Shown: positions 11,431-24,371, counted from the stretch's first letter. The stretch is 64,000 nucleotides of DNA from Termitomyces sp. T153 (GCA_018296165.2 JACKQL020000051.1:124001-188000), one strand, 5' to 3'. Made by a program: numbers and translations. Notes: generated from the sequence alone by a model not told the origin.

Positions 11431-13480
11431 GAATGGTTGCACCTGGACAAAAAAGCATGTCGATACCGTGAGGGCTGATGTTGATTCCGGTTCTCGTGAC
11501 GAGTCAAAAGAATAACTGTTTGACCAAATGCATCTTTTCAGATATCTCTCGGAACAAGGAAATCACAAGGAATTGCGTAGAGAAACACACACGGGAGGTT
11601 TACAGCAAGACCAGCTGACAGGTACATAACATCGAACTTTATTTCATACCAAGCGACCGCGTGACACGAAAGCATCACCTTTCCTCACCTTTCCTCCATC
11701 TGCTACATCGTAAGGCCGATGAATCATGATCTAGCGATTCACAGGCACGACACCACAACGGTCACTTTTCCGTGGCCTCCTTCCAATTCAGCTGACTCGG
11801 ATATCTTGCACATAATGCCGATCTTGTAATAGTACGTCCATATGTTTTCATTCTATGAGGTAGAGCATAAACTACTTCGAATTCGCCACTAGAATAATCG
11901 AACAATCATCGTGTCAGAGTTTCTGCTCTTCGTCGAGATCAAGCTCTGCCATCTTCTATCCCGTAATGGTTTGTCTTTTCCAAAATAAAACTTCGTCTGT
12001 AGCGTGGCCTTGTCGACTGCGCCGATCAGGAATTTCGTGTGTCCTTGGAAAGTACACAGCGTTTGCATACTACGTTATGAGCCGCATATGTGCCGACGCG
12101 ATAGTTCGAGGGTTTAACTCTCGTGAACGATCGATACAGTCCTTCCAGGATGAAGAAAGAAGTGGAGTCACATGATTAGCCCCTTCTCGAGGCAAGTATA
12201 GCGCACCCAATCAGATGCCGCTCAAATGATCTATCTGTCTTTGGCCTTGAGAACGTTGCACCAGGCCGTTTTCAAAAAAAATAATCAGCTGCTTGCGGTC
12301 TCAGTTGTAACCTGAAGACCATGTTGCACCAAGAAAGAAAAAATAAGAAGAAAAGTATGAATACAATCATGTCTTGAAGATCAATTATCTTGCATACATT
12401 TAGGAAATTGAACGGTTTATGCTCCTCGCTCTAGCAAGTATTCAACGAGCGTTCCACTCACGACAGAAACAATCTATGTTCAGAATTGACATGCGGTACC
12501 AATTTCGTCGTCATTCTTTCTTGACTAGCACCAGGTTAGGCCATCGTTCTAACGTATAGTCTCTCCGAAACTATGTGACGTGTTCGCTTTTCTTCCCCCG
12601 TGATACCCCTTAGATCTTTGAATACTAGTATCTTCGCTACCACCTTGCCCATGCGCAGACTGTTGATACTTGACATGAGATATCCATTGTCGGTAGCTAC
12701 ACCGTCAGAGCGTCTTTCGAAGAACTAATTATTGATCTTGTTTCGCCTTTATTATTACGTCGCTGAAAAAAGAAACACAGAGACACCAGACAAGTCTTAT
12801 GCTATTGTCCTCCATCCTCAACTTTATGCTTAATTTATGTAGATAGTTGTCGGTAATATATCATCCCATCGCTGAGATGATGGCGAACTGGTCTTTACGA
12901 CAGGCACTGGAATGCATCTTTCAAACGAGATTACACCCGGAGGTCTAAAAACCGGTGATGATTCATATGTTGTCTTGCTGTCCAATCAATGACCCTCTAT
13001 CACTATGTTCTCCTTTCTCTTCGTGCACTTGGCGCCGACTTTGTGTTAGTTTGACATGCTTGATTAAGACTCGGTTGCACTGTATGTATCACTACGTTTA
13101 ACTCCAGGTCACCACCCAGTCAAGGTACATTGTCTAAGATACTTTAAGCCATAATCGAACCTTTATGCTTCATTCTCGGCTAATGGATCAATTGTGCGTC
13201 ACATCCATATGTTAAGGCATCCAAGGAGCTCATGCACTGAGATTTTGGTACTTACAAGCCATCCCGATGTGTCTTTCGATATCCACATCGTTTCTAACCC
13301 TGCGCCACAAAGCTGAGTCAGGGAATATCTTCAATTCACTATCACAAACCTCTCTTAAAACCTCTCTTGTACTGGAAAAATTTGAGCATATACATCAAGC
13401 TGAGTTAAAGCTGATGTATTGGTTCTTTAATTAATGTTAAGCATCAAAAAGCATTTAGTCAGGACAGAAAAAGAAATCAT
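11431..13480. other. Two-kilobase gene-poor stretch
   Basis: No frame with a recognisable domain on either strand, and no tRNA cloverleaf or repeat. CG dinucleotides are present, so this is not part of the CG-depleted nest. It may contain untranslated regions or a fast-evolving gene I cannot see. Confidence 0.45.
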
Positions 13481-14443
13481 TTAGAAGCGTCCACACAACC
13501 TCTGCCAAAAGCCAGGTGTAGAATTGTATCTATCAATGTCACGTACACCAATAACGACCATCCCGCTCCGCGTCATCAACTCGCAAAAGTTGATATCTCG
13601 TGTCTCTCCCATCGTTTGCTTTCCAAGCATGACCAGAGCATCTTTTTGCGACTGCTTCATGACTTGCATTTGAGAAGCAAAGGCAGGAAGAAATTCAATG
13701 CGGCCCTTGTGGCTGGAAAGCTGTATGGCACCAGAAAAGTCTCTTGGTACGAAGAGAATGATATCGCCTGTTCCAAGTCAACATTGCATCAGAAAACGTG
13801 AAGGTCCATCTGTACCTCATCGAGTGTTTATTTCGAGTGTCATTGTAGGACGTGAAGGAACTGATGGCAGCTAGACAGTGGAGGGTGAAGACTAGGGGCC
13901 AGTCATACGACGAGGTTAGGAAATTGCTTACCAATTGAACTCGACGTTAATATCCCTATGACGAGATGACACCAAGACATTTGCCTTGTGACATGCACTG
14001 TCTCCAGTAGTTCCCAAATTTAATGAAATGTGGCCACGCCGGGTGTGAAACGATGCATGAGGAAGATTCTTCTTCCTTGCCTTCACATGAACGCCTACGG
14101 AAGGAATATCGGGGTCGATGTAGAACGTTCCTTTGGAAAGTATTTCAACCTAGATTGCATTATCAATGACGCAAGAATCCTCACCTGAAATTGGTCCGTG
14201 TTTTTTCAATATATGAAGTTGGCCTACTGATGGTGGGGGCGAAGGACAAACAGAATGATCTGGTTGAAGAACACATATCCGGGGTGGTGGTTCGATATCA
14301 CTTGCCTGACTTGTTGCTTGATTTTCAAACTTCTGAACCTTGAAAAGTAAGGAATTAAATCAATGTAAAGACTCCTGGAATCAAAGATAGTAAACAAGTA
14401 GTACGATACTTACCATGGTGGGGTCTTGACTATGGAAAATCAT
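13481..14443 (-). pseudogene. DUF7330-like gene, one splice junction unresolved or frameshifted
   Basis: Exons 14443-14414, 14338-14185 and 14130-13932 join in frame. They give a short N-terminus, then GPIS-GTFYIDPDIP, a basic loop and VLVSSRHRDINVEF. A later frame, 13767-13481, gives GDIILFVPRDFSGAIQLSS, then FLPAF and a C-terminal REDUCED-like strand ending in a stop. This order (GxFxIDP, repeated beta-strand units, GDIxLFVPRSF) is that of the basidiomycete DUF7330 family of unknown function. The exon ending at 13932 closes in phase 2, while the frame at 13767 needs phase 1. No combination of visible AG and GT sites between them restores frame. Either a tiny exon is missed or one base has been lost. 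It could still be functional. Confidence 0.55.
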
Positions 14444-14558
14444 TCCAAATTCCACCACTAAAGATAGTATTGTATCATTGAACAACTGCCAATGAATGTT
14501 CAGGAGAGTCAAGACTTCAGGATTATATATTTTCTTTGCTTATGAAGGTAGATAGTCG

Positions 14559-14600
14559 GGCTGCGCTTCGTGTTAATAAGGCTGCGCTTCGTGTGAACAG
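14559..14600. repeat. Short direct repeat, 21-bp period
   Basis: GGCTGCGCTTCGTGT occurs twice, 21 bases apart, upstream of the DUF7330-like gene. Two copies only, so it may be chance slippage. Confidence 0.7.
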
Positions 14601-14798
14601 GTGCGCAACTACGGATCAGAATGGGCATTACGGAAATGATCACACACATGATAAAATGATCGCAATGATAAAATCTAAGTCCAATACTTGTGGGATGTTC
14701 TTGCTACGAGCCTGCATCTTACGATATCGTAGTAGAACCAGCACCAGTCACTGACATCCAATGTTTTGTAAGTATAACAATTGAGGGAATATTTCCAA

Positions 14799-15360
14799 TC
14801 AAATCACCTTACATGGGTCCATGCTAGTACTTCTGTTAGTTCCACCATTGCTACCATGTTCTTCAGCCATTACAGAGTTTTCATCACCATTACCATGATC
14901 CTTCTGTACTCTTGCTTTCTTGGAGGCTAAAGGAAAATTATTACTGTATGTCGCATCAATTTGCAAACCATATAAGAAGTCAAGGGCAGCATAAAAAAGC
15001 AACTCTACAATAATTCTGAATGAATAAAAGAAACTATAAACCAAAGTAAAGCACTTCTTGTACCTTAGCTACATGCCTTTCCACTAGAAATATATGGTTC
15101 AAATGAACAAGAGGAATGTTTCTCCTCTCAAGCTTGACAATTTGAAATGCCCTGAGATTTCTTTTATGGAACAATCCAGGATAGGCAACTATCTTTTTTG
15201 GGAGTCTATCAAGCACAGACCAAATAATAAGTAAGTCATAGTAAGTCATAGAATGATGCTTGTAGACTTACTGAGGGGTATAGTACCAGGGACAAAATGA
15301 TGAAAAGAAATAATGTTGTTATCAATGTGAACATAGGTTCCTCTCAAAAGAATTTAGGTT
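14799..15360 (-). pseudogene. Degenerate minus-strand coding relic, unrecognised
   Basis: Minus-strand frames from about 15300 to 14800 look protein-like. One reads PKKIVAYPGLFHKRNLRAF, then KLERRNIPLVHLNHIFLVE. Splice-like signals occur (CTCA|GTAAGT near 15265, CTAAG|GTACAAG near 15060). Frames are broken downstream. I do not recognise the family; it could be a transposon protein or a decayed host gene. CG depletion begins about here, so this is taken as the left edge of the repeat nest. Confidence 0.35.
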
Positions 15361-15552
15361 AGTGAGGTGCAGGCTTGGCTTCAGGCCATAGGCCAAGCAA
15401 GATGGATCTGTTGAGGCCAGGCCAAGCCAACCCTGATAAGTGGCTTGGGAGAGCCTAGAGCTCAGCTTGCAAATATGCAAAGCCTGTGTTACCTGCCTGG
15501 GCTGCCATTTATGAAGTGTTGGTAGTTACACAGAAGAGAAAAAGTTGTATGC
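15361..15552. repeat. AGGC/AAGC-rich low-complexity block, left part
   Basis: Strings such as AGGCTTGGC, GGCCAAGC and GCTCAGCTTGC recur on both strands, forming short imperfect inverted repeats. The same composition resumes at 16415-16672 and, after Gypsy-1, for a few bases at 27979. One block has therefore been split by a solo LTR and by Gypsy-1. Its origin is unknown. Confidence 0.5.
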
Positions 15553-16410
15553 TGATGCAGAATGTAGTGTATTGATTAGTTAGAATCAAATACACTATGT
15601 TCATGTCAAGTGTTGAGGTTTACTCCCACTTAAGAAACATACAAATAATATAGTTTAGAAGATTTGGATAGATTTATTTTGATTCTGATGGCTCTCAAAA
15701 GTGCATGAGGTGGGATCAATCAAACATAAAATCCAAAGATCACTCTACTATAAGCCTCAGCAATCCACTCCCTGGAGATTCTGAGCTCATCAAGCAAAGT
15801 TACTTGTCCTTCTGCTTGAAATACCCCCTCTCTTTATACCATTCTTTCCATGCATGGACCACATGACTTCTACATGTTTTCTTTGTCATTTGGGCTACCT
15901 GATAGCCAGTGCTGTGAGGTTTTCATATGTGCTGCATAGTTTTTATGAGTCCTCTCCTTGGCATTGTCCCTCACAGCCTCAGACTGTTTTCCTACTTCCA
16001 GTAGTTTCCTTTAACCATCTCAAGGGTTCATTAGTGTTAGCACCAGCATTCAGTCAATATTTGTGATGGGGGCTGTTGACATGTTGAGAGTTTGGTTGGG
16101 TACTTATCTTGGCATTGGTAAACAAGGTGACTGACCTGGGCTGACACTGCCACCTATCAGGTGCATCAGCTATTGGCTTGATCACTTCCTTGATTATCAA
16201 CATGTCCTGGTCTTGTCATCTCTATCTTGCAGTTGCTTATGGCTTTCTTATGTGGGTTCTGGTTTTTTTGTGTTTTCTACCTTTGAGGTTAGTACCTCCC
16301 CTGCTTACAGTTTTTGGCAACAGCTTATAATTTTAGCCATTTGGAGTATATTTGGGGGATACTTTACTTTTAGCTAATATGTTTTCTCCATGGCAAGAGA
16401 TGGCATAACA
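15553..16410 (-). mobile_element. Solo LTR of the Gypsy-2 family (858 bp) with 4-bp target duplication
   Basis: Starts TGATGCAG like the Gypsy-2 LTRs. It shares their landmarks in order: a CCACTCCCTGG block (about 15768), a CCCTCTCTTTATACC promoter-like string, GCATGGACCA, and CCTGCTTACAGTTTTTGGC. Length is close to the 878-891 bp of the Gypsy-2 LTRs. The flanking tetranucleotide ATGC is present on both sides (15549-15552 and 16411-16414), which supports insertion followed by LTR recombination. The minus orientation follows Gypsy-2. Confidence 0.7.
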
Positions 16411-16414
16411 ATGC

Positions 16415-16672
16415 TTACCAATATCACAATAAGTGTTGTAACCTATCAAAAGTAAGCTGCTGGCTGAGTTCAAGTCATTAATTTTATTCAAAGACTATAT
16501 AATAAGCATTCTTGCTTATTCTATGCTTATTCTGAACATGTACTCAAAGCTGCAGCCAAAGCCAAAGGCTGAGCAGGCCAAGCTTGAGCTGTGGGTTAAA
16601 GCTCAGCTCTATATATTTGCAGTCCTAAGCTTCTTGAAGCCAGACCCAAGCTACAGCTTCATGCTGAGCTGG
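16415..16672. repeat. AAGC-rich low-complexity block, right part
   Basis: Continuation of the 15361-15552 block (GCCAAAGCCAAAGGC, CAAGCTTGAGCTG and similar). It ends at the Gypsy-1 insertion point with CTGG. Confidence 0.5.
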
Positions 16673-17765
16673 TGATGTGCTCCTATGCCACCTAGTGCCA
16701 TGCAGGAAGCCAAAAAGGATGACCTAACACTAGTCACTAGATAGGATAGCTGGCAGTAGGAAGTGAGAAAAGAGGGTGAGTCAGTAACTGTCCCAGAGAA
16801 CAAGAGCTAACAGGGTGTGGAGTGAAAGTGGGAATGGTCACTATCATCACTAGCCTGAGTTGCTAGACAATAACAAAAGGTTGCTAGGCAAAAGTAGGGA
16901 AAAAGAACAAGGGCAAAAGAGTTGCTCAGGAAGGAGGAACTAAGTGGTGAAAGGGGAGTTGGGGAAATGAAGGGGAAAGTGATGATAAAGAGACTAGGGA
17001 GGATGAACACAAAACTAGTTGCTAGCCATAATTGCTAGTATTACTAAGTCAAAATAACAATAAAGGCAGGTACCACACAAAGTTGAAGTTGAGGTTGGCA
17101 AGACTGTCACTAAGTTGTTGTTGATGGTGAGTGAAAGAGCAAAATGAGATCTTAAGCTAGTAAGCTTAAAGAGAGGGGGAAACAGTACTCTATTTGTTCT
17201 TTTTGGTTTCAATGTACAAGCAGTATTTATACTATTTGTAGGTATAGTATAAGAAAGGAAATAATAGTTGCTGCCAACAACGGCATCTGCCAAAGTGTTT
17301 ATGATACATATAAGGTGTCAATCTAGTAACCAAGTAAAAAGTAAGCAAAGTTGATGTGATGCATAAAGTAATAAATTGCAAGAAAAGAGCATGTCCAATG
17401 TCGATACCTGAAGTGTAGATGCCATTCAAGTATGTTTGTAAGCTTGACAAGAAAAATGATAAGTAAGAAATCACATGACTGTCAATATATCCATTTTTGG
17501 AGAGGAGGTGGTGTTGTTGCCAGGAAAGTTGCTAAGAAAGGTCTTGGCCTTGTTGTTCTAGACCCAAAGTCCAGACTACATGTGATACAGCTTGTAATCA
17601 ATAAGTCTTGTGGTTGCTAAAATCCCATGCAAAGGCTACATTGTTTCAGACCTTGGGGCTAGGCCTCATGTGCTGAGTATTGTGACTTGTGCCATGTCAA
17701 TATAATCAGTTGCTGTCCAATGAGAAATGTCCAAAATGGTGCTCAGCAACAAGTGGGTCTTATCA
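16673..17765 (-). repeat. Gypsy-1 LTR (3' LTR)
   Basis: Matches 26863-27978 over its full length. Its inner edge (17765/17766) is where homology to the right copy stops and the polypurine tract begins. Confidence 0.88.
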
Positions 17766-17944
17766 TCCTCCCCTATGCTGAAATCTTGACTGTCCTCAGT
17801 CAACCCAAAGTCCCATAATTGCTTGCTTGGTCCATGCACCTAGAGTGGTCAGAATAAAAGCAGCTAGCAACTCAGCTGAATTTCATCAACACTCCCTTCC
17901 ATCTCTCCTTATTTCCTGCAATCTGCAATCTCTATCTTATTGCT

Positions 17945-19905
17945 ATGTCTTCAGATCTCACCTTCCAACTTAAGAAGCATGCCATGGCCCAGGCATTCCT
18001 TGACTAGGTTGATTGACTTCTGTCTGTTGCATGTGTGTACTTGGCAACAAGTCCTTGCTTGGCAGTCACTGCCATTATCAATATTTGGCTTTGCTGGTTC
18101 AAGATGGTGGGGAGTGGTATGGAGTGGGCAGAGTTGGCAACTGTTGACAAGGAGTGTCAGCAGTTATATGAAAAATACAAGGAGGAGGAGTGGATCTGTG
18201 ACTTCAACAAGCATTTTGTGAATTGACTTCTTTTGTTATTAGCAACAATATTAACATTTTTGCTAGGCTCCTCTGCCTTCTTCACTCAAGTTCCTGATGG
18301 AGGACTTGGAAGCTGGCATAATGGCAAGTGTTAGCGATGTTGCTAGGGCTAGTGACTCTGCTAAGGTAACTTTAGCTTTTCGAAGACTTGACTCTCAATG
18401 ATCAATTCTTCTTTCAGCACCCACCATGCAAGTTGGCAATGATGATGGGGGTGGAGCATAGTGAGGGCTGTGGGGGAGAGGTTAGGGAAAATTGAGGGAA
18501 CATCAGAGAGGCTGGGCCCTCAACTCCTTAGCATGTGGCTGGCAGTGTTGCTAAGGGGTTGGTGATGTTGCCAAGAGTGGTGACCACCCCAAAGAGCAAA
18601 GGAAAGGGCAAGGCAAAGGCTAGGGAGGAGGAGGAGGAAGAAGACAAATTTGAGGTAAGTCTTGGCTTTGTTGCTAATACTTGGTGGTTGTTGTTAAAAT
18701 TGTCACAGGATCCTATTGAAGACTTGTTTACTAACAAGTGCTTGGCAAGTCTCTTGCAATGGAGGAAGGCATTGATGGTGGTGGATACAGGTATGGGCAC
18801 AGGAGTGGTGTTGAAGAAGGCTAAGGAGAAGTCAATGGTGTCACCTGAAGAGAGGTGAGCATTCAGACAAAAGCAGGGAGCAGTAAGTTTTTAGTGGCAG
18901 TCACCAACTCAATTGCTAATAACTCTCTTTGTGTGACAACTGCTGGGCCAAGAACAACCCAGAAGGCTGCTGGTACCCAACTGGTGCCCAACCCTGCTAT
19001 TACTGTGATAGCACAAAGAAAGAGTGCTCATACAGTGTGAAATTGTCATAGAGTACTAGCAGGAAATTTGTAAAAAAGATAGCAACAAAGGTGGCTTTGG
19101 TATGGCAGGCAAGAAGGTTTGTGGAGAGGCAGAGGGAGTTAGCAGAGAGGAAGGAGCCCATTCAAATCAAGCACTCAAGCTTGAATCTGCCAACATTGCA
19201 GGATGGAACAACAGTAGGAGGCAGTGGGGTCATCAAGAGTAAATGGCAGAAGAAGAGTCACAAGGTGGTGGAGAGTGAGGAGGATGCTAGCAACAAAAAG
19301 GGCACTAGCAATAGCAACAACAATAATGACATGCCTTTGGCACATAAGCAAGCAGCCAGTTTGACATCAGTCAGCAGACAAGAAGTTGGGGAGGAGGAAC
19401 GGGATGTGAAGATGAGGGAGAAGATTCCCTTGGCAATGGTCACTGAGGTTGAGCCAGTAATTAGCAGAGGAGAAGTTGGCAAGCAAGAAGTCAAAGAGGG
19501 AGCAATGAAAATAGAGAAGGATGAGGAGAGTGAGGAGGAGTCAGTTGTACAACAATGGGTAAGTGTTTCATTTGCTAGATTACTTGCACTAATAGTTTTG
19601 CTAGGGGATCTGGAGCAGCACACTGCTGCATCTTGGCAACAATGAGCTCAAATGGCTAGGGGAAGACCTAGCCTTGCCAACACTACTTATGTTGACAATG
19701 TTGCTTTGTGGGTATAATGAGAGGGCAGCAGGAGTGGAGAAGCACTTCAGGAGGGAGTTGGAGAGGGTTAAGAAGGAGTTTCTCAATGCAAGAGCAAGAT
19801 TTGCTGTTGCCAAGAGGTCATTGGCAACAGTAGCAGGGTATTGGGGCAATTGTCAAGCATTTCTTGCTTGGCAGGAAGTGAATGGGATTGGCAAGGAGGA
19901 CTAGG
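17945..19905 (+). pseudogene. Antisense gene carried by Gypsy-1 (Cys-rich, spliced, decayed)
   Basis: Runs opposite to gag-pol, between the 3' LTR and the integrase end. ATG 17945 opens a frame (MSSDLTFQLKKHAMAQAF) with early TAG and TGA stops, then LLSVACVYLATSPCLAVTA. Downstream an intron with strong signals (GTAAGT 18655 to TCACAG 18708, 54 bp) joins a Lys/Glu-rich exon to DPIEDLFTNKCLASLLQW. A later frame has a cysteine cluster near 18930-19040: CDNCWAKNNPEGCW, then PCYYCDSTKKECSYS. The 3' end (19674-19904) is open, Arg/Glu-rich and probably helical, with ERVKKEFLNARARFAVAKRS. Similar antisense Cys-rich frames occur in other basidiomycete gypsy elements (recollection). The function is unknown, possibly DNA or RNA binding. 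Confidence 0.55.
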
Positions 19906-20479
19906 AGGAGGGGGAAATGAGGGGTGTGCCTAGCAACAATGCCAACCTCAATGCTTAGCAACTGCCACTCTCTGTAATATATTTTTGTTATTAGTAGTAG
20001 CATGGACAAAAGACTAGCCCCCTTGAGGGGCCTCCTAGTTTTATTGTACTTGTAGACTGGCCCTCTTAAGGGGCCCAAGAAAATGTAACTATATTATCAG
20101 AGATCAGAGGAAGATAGAAAGATGAGATCAAAGGCAAAAGTATAAGCAAAGGTAAATATGTTGGTATGCACTAGCAACAATTGCTTGGCATTAGCAACAA
20201 TGGGGAAACACTCAGTAAATCATCATGGCATGAAAACCTCTAGAGGTGTGCCAAGTGCTAGTGACAAACAGCAAAGTGCAGCATCAAAAGCAAGAAGATA
20301 GTAATGAAACTGTCTGTGAAAGGCTTTTAAACAATTGTAACATGTTAAAAGAATAGCAAAACAAAAAGACTTAATGTTTTTGTATAGTATTTGACAATTT
20401 TTCTAAATAACTAGTAAAGAGTATAGATGAGACAAAAGGCAAAGTCAAGAAAGGTTGCTGAGGCTGAATGAAGGGAATT

Positions 20480-22069
20480 TTAGTCTGGTTCACTGGCATT
20501 GTTGCCAATGTCATCATTGTCTACAAGGTTGGTTTGTTTAAGTTCATGGAGTTGGGAAGTATTGATATTGAAAGTGTTGCTAAGCACTGAGATATGTTCT
20601 CTAGCAAAATAAGGGACTAGGCAAAAGGCAGATCCTGGGCAATGCAGCACTGAACTGTCTAATTTGCAAAGAATGTAAGTGCTGCCATGGTTGCAAGAGA
20701 TCACCACTAGGGGGCCTAAATAGCAAGGCCTCATCTTTTTGTTGGATGTTACCTCAATTCTAGTATTCCTCATTAATACAAGGTCACCAGCTTGGAAGTT
20801 GTAATTGCAAATTGTAGCAGCATGTTTGGCTTCAAAACAAATGGCAGCTAAGTGGTGAGTGCTAAGAATGTTCTCATAAAGGCAGTTGAGGTCCTCTTGG
20901 TGACATTAAAGATCTATTGCTCGGTATGCTATAAGGTCTGTTGTTGACAGAAACAAGTTTGGTGGTGGTTGCAAGTATGTTGCTTTGACTATGTCAGCTA
21001 GCAGAAGAGGATGGGTACCAGTTGTTGCATAGTCAGGAGAACAGCCCATTTGCTTGCAAACTGTAATACATTCTGACCAAAAGACTGAGTAAGTAGCTAT
21101 ACTTCATCTAGACTGATCATCATCAACAGCTTTGAAGAGAGCTTGGCAAATATCAAAATGAGGCTGCTCAACTATACCATTGGCATGCTTGTTGTAATTT
21201 GAGATCTGGATGTGGTGCAAGTTGTACTTCTTTGCTAAGTAAGCAATGGCTTTCAGGATTGGAGATCTGTTGTCAGTAACAATTTTGCTAAGGGCTCCCC
21301 AATGGCAGATGACGTCTTCATATAACCACTTGGCAATGGCTTCTGTGTTCTCTCTAGCAAGCATGCAGAACTTAGGGTAATGAGTTAGCAAACAGTGTCC
21401 TTGAATAATATACTTGAACTTATTAGATGGTGGCATGAACATAGTGTCAATATATATCTTGCTGAACAAGGGCACTGGTGTAGCAATAGTTGGCAGAATG
21501 AGAATTTTGGTTGTCTGGTGGATTTGACAGAAGTGACAAGTACAGATGTACCAAACAAGGTCAGCACTAACTTGGGGCCACCAAAAGTGTTCTAGAAGAG
21601 CTGAGTGGATAGCAAAAAGGCCTCTATGTCCCAAGTCATCATGCATAGCTTTCAAGATGTGTAAGTGGCAATCAGTAGGAATGAAGACTTTGTGGGTGAA
21701 CATGGATGTGGAGCAAATGAAGGTGACATATTTGGTGTTGCTAAGACCTTCAGGTCTGACAAGATCATTGAGCCATTTCTCTACCAAGAGCATGCATGCA
21801 TTGCTAGCAATAGCTTTGGTGCTATGGGGCATGTTGCTGTAGGTAGTGGTACTATTGTCACATAGAGACAAGATGTTGTCACTGTTTGCTAGTTGTGGGG
21901 CCAAGTCATTGCTGTTGTTGCTAACAAATGTCACTAAGGGCTGGAGAGGCTGGAATTCAAGGAGAGGGGGTAACAATTGCAAGGCAGAGGACATTTGGTA
22001 AAGCAGGAGCAGAAGCAGCTGAGCTTGGTGAATGAAACCATGCAAGCATTCAATCCAGTCCTCATACAC
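20480..22069 (-). pseudogene. Gypsy-1 integrase
   Basis: The minus-strand frame 22069-21104 contains the H2C2 zinc region (HDDLGHRGLFAIHSALLEHF, then CTCHFCQIHQ). The catalytic core follows, with KIVTDNRSPILKAIAYLAKK and a glutamate region near IVEQPHFD. The distal piece 20773-20480 (MRPCYLGPLVVI...GSTYILCKL) matches the integrase C-terminal fold typical of this group. The two parts are separated by stops. The first catalytic Asp (IDTMF) is retained. Confidence 0.85.
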
Positions 22070-22209
22070 AGAGTTGTTGCTATTGCTATTGTTGAAAATA
22101 GGGTTACTAGGCTGGAGCAGGCATCACAAAAGACCATGAGGGCCATGTAAAGTTTCTTTGATGTAGATGAGTTCAAAGTGAAACATCAATAGTGCCATGA
22201 TCTAGCAGT

Positions 22210-23680
22210 TTATGCTAGTGGAGGGGATGTTAGAGTTCTGTAGCATACCCTTGATATAGTGAGCATCAACTTTGATGATGAGGTTCCTGATGCCAATGAG
22301 GTACATTTGTAAAGCTTATAGCACTTGATAAAGTCTATAGAGTTCCAATTTAGACTGACTGAATCTAGACTCCCTGTTGTTAAGAGTAATAGAGCCAAAG
22401 CAATTGTAGCAGCATTCTTTGCAGTTGTCACTAGTGCACTGACAGAGGTAGTAACTAACAGCAATATATGAAGTGTCAACCACTAACATGATGAGGTCAG
22501 GCAATTCACAATCAATTGGAACTAGGGCTTAGTGTCTTGTAAAGCTTTAACAAAGTCTTGCTGAGCATTGATCTGATCTGGGCCAAATTTGAAGGGGATG
22601 CCAACACAAGTGAGTTTTGTTAAATTGTTAACATGATAGGCAAAATTCTTGACAAAAATCCTAAGAACTCCAACTGTTCCCAGAAAGGCTCAAGCTTCTG
22701 ATAGTGACTTTCAAGGGCCCCAGCACTTGAGTAGGGCTAAACAACTTTTGTCTAGAATTTGACTGCTATGTGTGCAAATGTGGCCAAGGATCTTGAATGT
22801 TGGGGTGCATAAAACAAGTTTGTGACCTGAACACATTCCACCACAGTACTTCATTTGCTAGAGAATTTGGTTGAGAAGTTCAAAGAACTCCCATAGCACT
22901 AAATAAATGTTGGGGTCAGTGGGATGCTTAGCGGGACTACTATTAATGATCTTCTAATCCTTGGCACCCTTGGTGCCAACATTGTCAATAAAGGAGTACA
23001 TGATGGGGAATCTCTAGCTGCAAAATGAAGGTAATATCATTGTGGAATATCAGCATGAAATTGATTCAATCCATTAGCAAGGTCACTAAGCAAAGTGTGC
23101 TAAAGGGGGTCTGAAATGTTATTAAGTTATATGAGGTGGAGTTGATAAGTTGCTTATCATGGGCCAATATAGAGGTCAAGTGTAGTGCCACAAATTTGTC
23201 CAGCAAAAGACTCAGCAATGTGATCTGGGAAAGGCAGTACTCCAAAATGGCAAATTGTGACATGGTTTAGCAGCTCTAGACTGTATACAATCCTGAGCTT
23301 ACCATCCTTCTTGAGAACACAGTACTAGCACAAGCAACAAGCTGAGTTTGAAGGTTCATAGATGCCAGGCTTGATTTTATTGCAAATGATTTTAAATACT
23401 TCCTTCTCTAGTCCTGAGGGGGGCAATTGTGCTAAACCCAGGGTACATGTGAAATTGTTGGTATGTGTACTGGCAGAAAGAAGTTGGAGTGCAAGCTTCC
23501 TTGTTTAGAGTCTTTCCAAGCAAAAGCCTTTTCTTGTTTGGTGATTATGTCAACAAGGACATTGATTTCATTGTTAGTGAGAAAGCCTGTGTCATGGTCT
23601 TTGACAAGTTTTGCTTGTTGTTCACTAATGAATTGCTGTGTTGGTACAAATGGCAGTGAGTTTGGGTTGAGTGGTGGCAT
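22210..23680 (-). pseudogene. Gypsy-1 reverse transcriptase and RNase H, heavily broken
   Basis: The RT fingers/palm motif FQTPFSTLCLVTLLMD is at about 23070-23130. Upstream is the N-terminal RT stretch with HVPWV at its end (23432-23450). The YxDD box appears as F-I-D-N at about 22985, with the second Asp lost as expected from G-to-A decay. Frames are interrupted repeatedly. Confidence 0.75.
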
Positions 23681-24371
23681 AGTTGCTAGTGGGTTGCCAA
23701 TAATGTGTCACTCAATTTGAAAGTCTTCACTAATGTGGCTGGTAACTGGTTTGGTTTTCATAGTGACTGGCTTATACTTCTTCTTTACCTGAACACCTTT
23801 TTGTTTAGTGGATTTGTTAGCAACAAATTGTGCAGGAAACAGGATGTTAACATAAGTGGGGGTAATGTTTGTATTGCTTGTATCAAAAGGTAATGTCTGT
23901 TCAAGAATCAAAGGATTAGAAGAATCAGTAGAAACAAGATATGATTAAGGGGGTAAAGAAAAGTCTGAAAGATCACTAGCTATAGCATGAAGATAAGCTA
24001 AAGCGAGGTTTGTCTGTGTGGTGGAATCTGTAAGTAACATGTCTTTGTCCAAATTACAAGAAGCTATACAAGTTGCTAGACCAGTTGAATGATCATAGCT
24101 AATAACAACTGCTGTGTTGCTATTGTCATTGTTAATGTCTTTGGCAATGAAAGCAGCAGGATAGTTCCATTTCAAAGCAAACATTTTAGCAATTGTTTCT
24201 TTTGAATTTGTCATGTGGAAATGTTGGAATTGTTTGCTGCATGCCAGTGTTGGAATTTGTTATAGTGATGGTGGTCTCAACATCACTAAGAGTGTTAACC
24301 ACACTTTGAGTTAAAATGTCAAAGGGGCATCTGAGGAGAATGTTATAGGTGGGGGACCATAAAATATGAAT

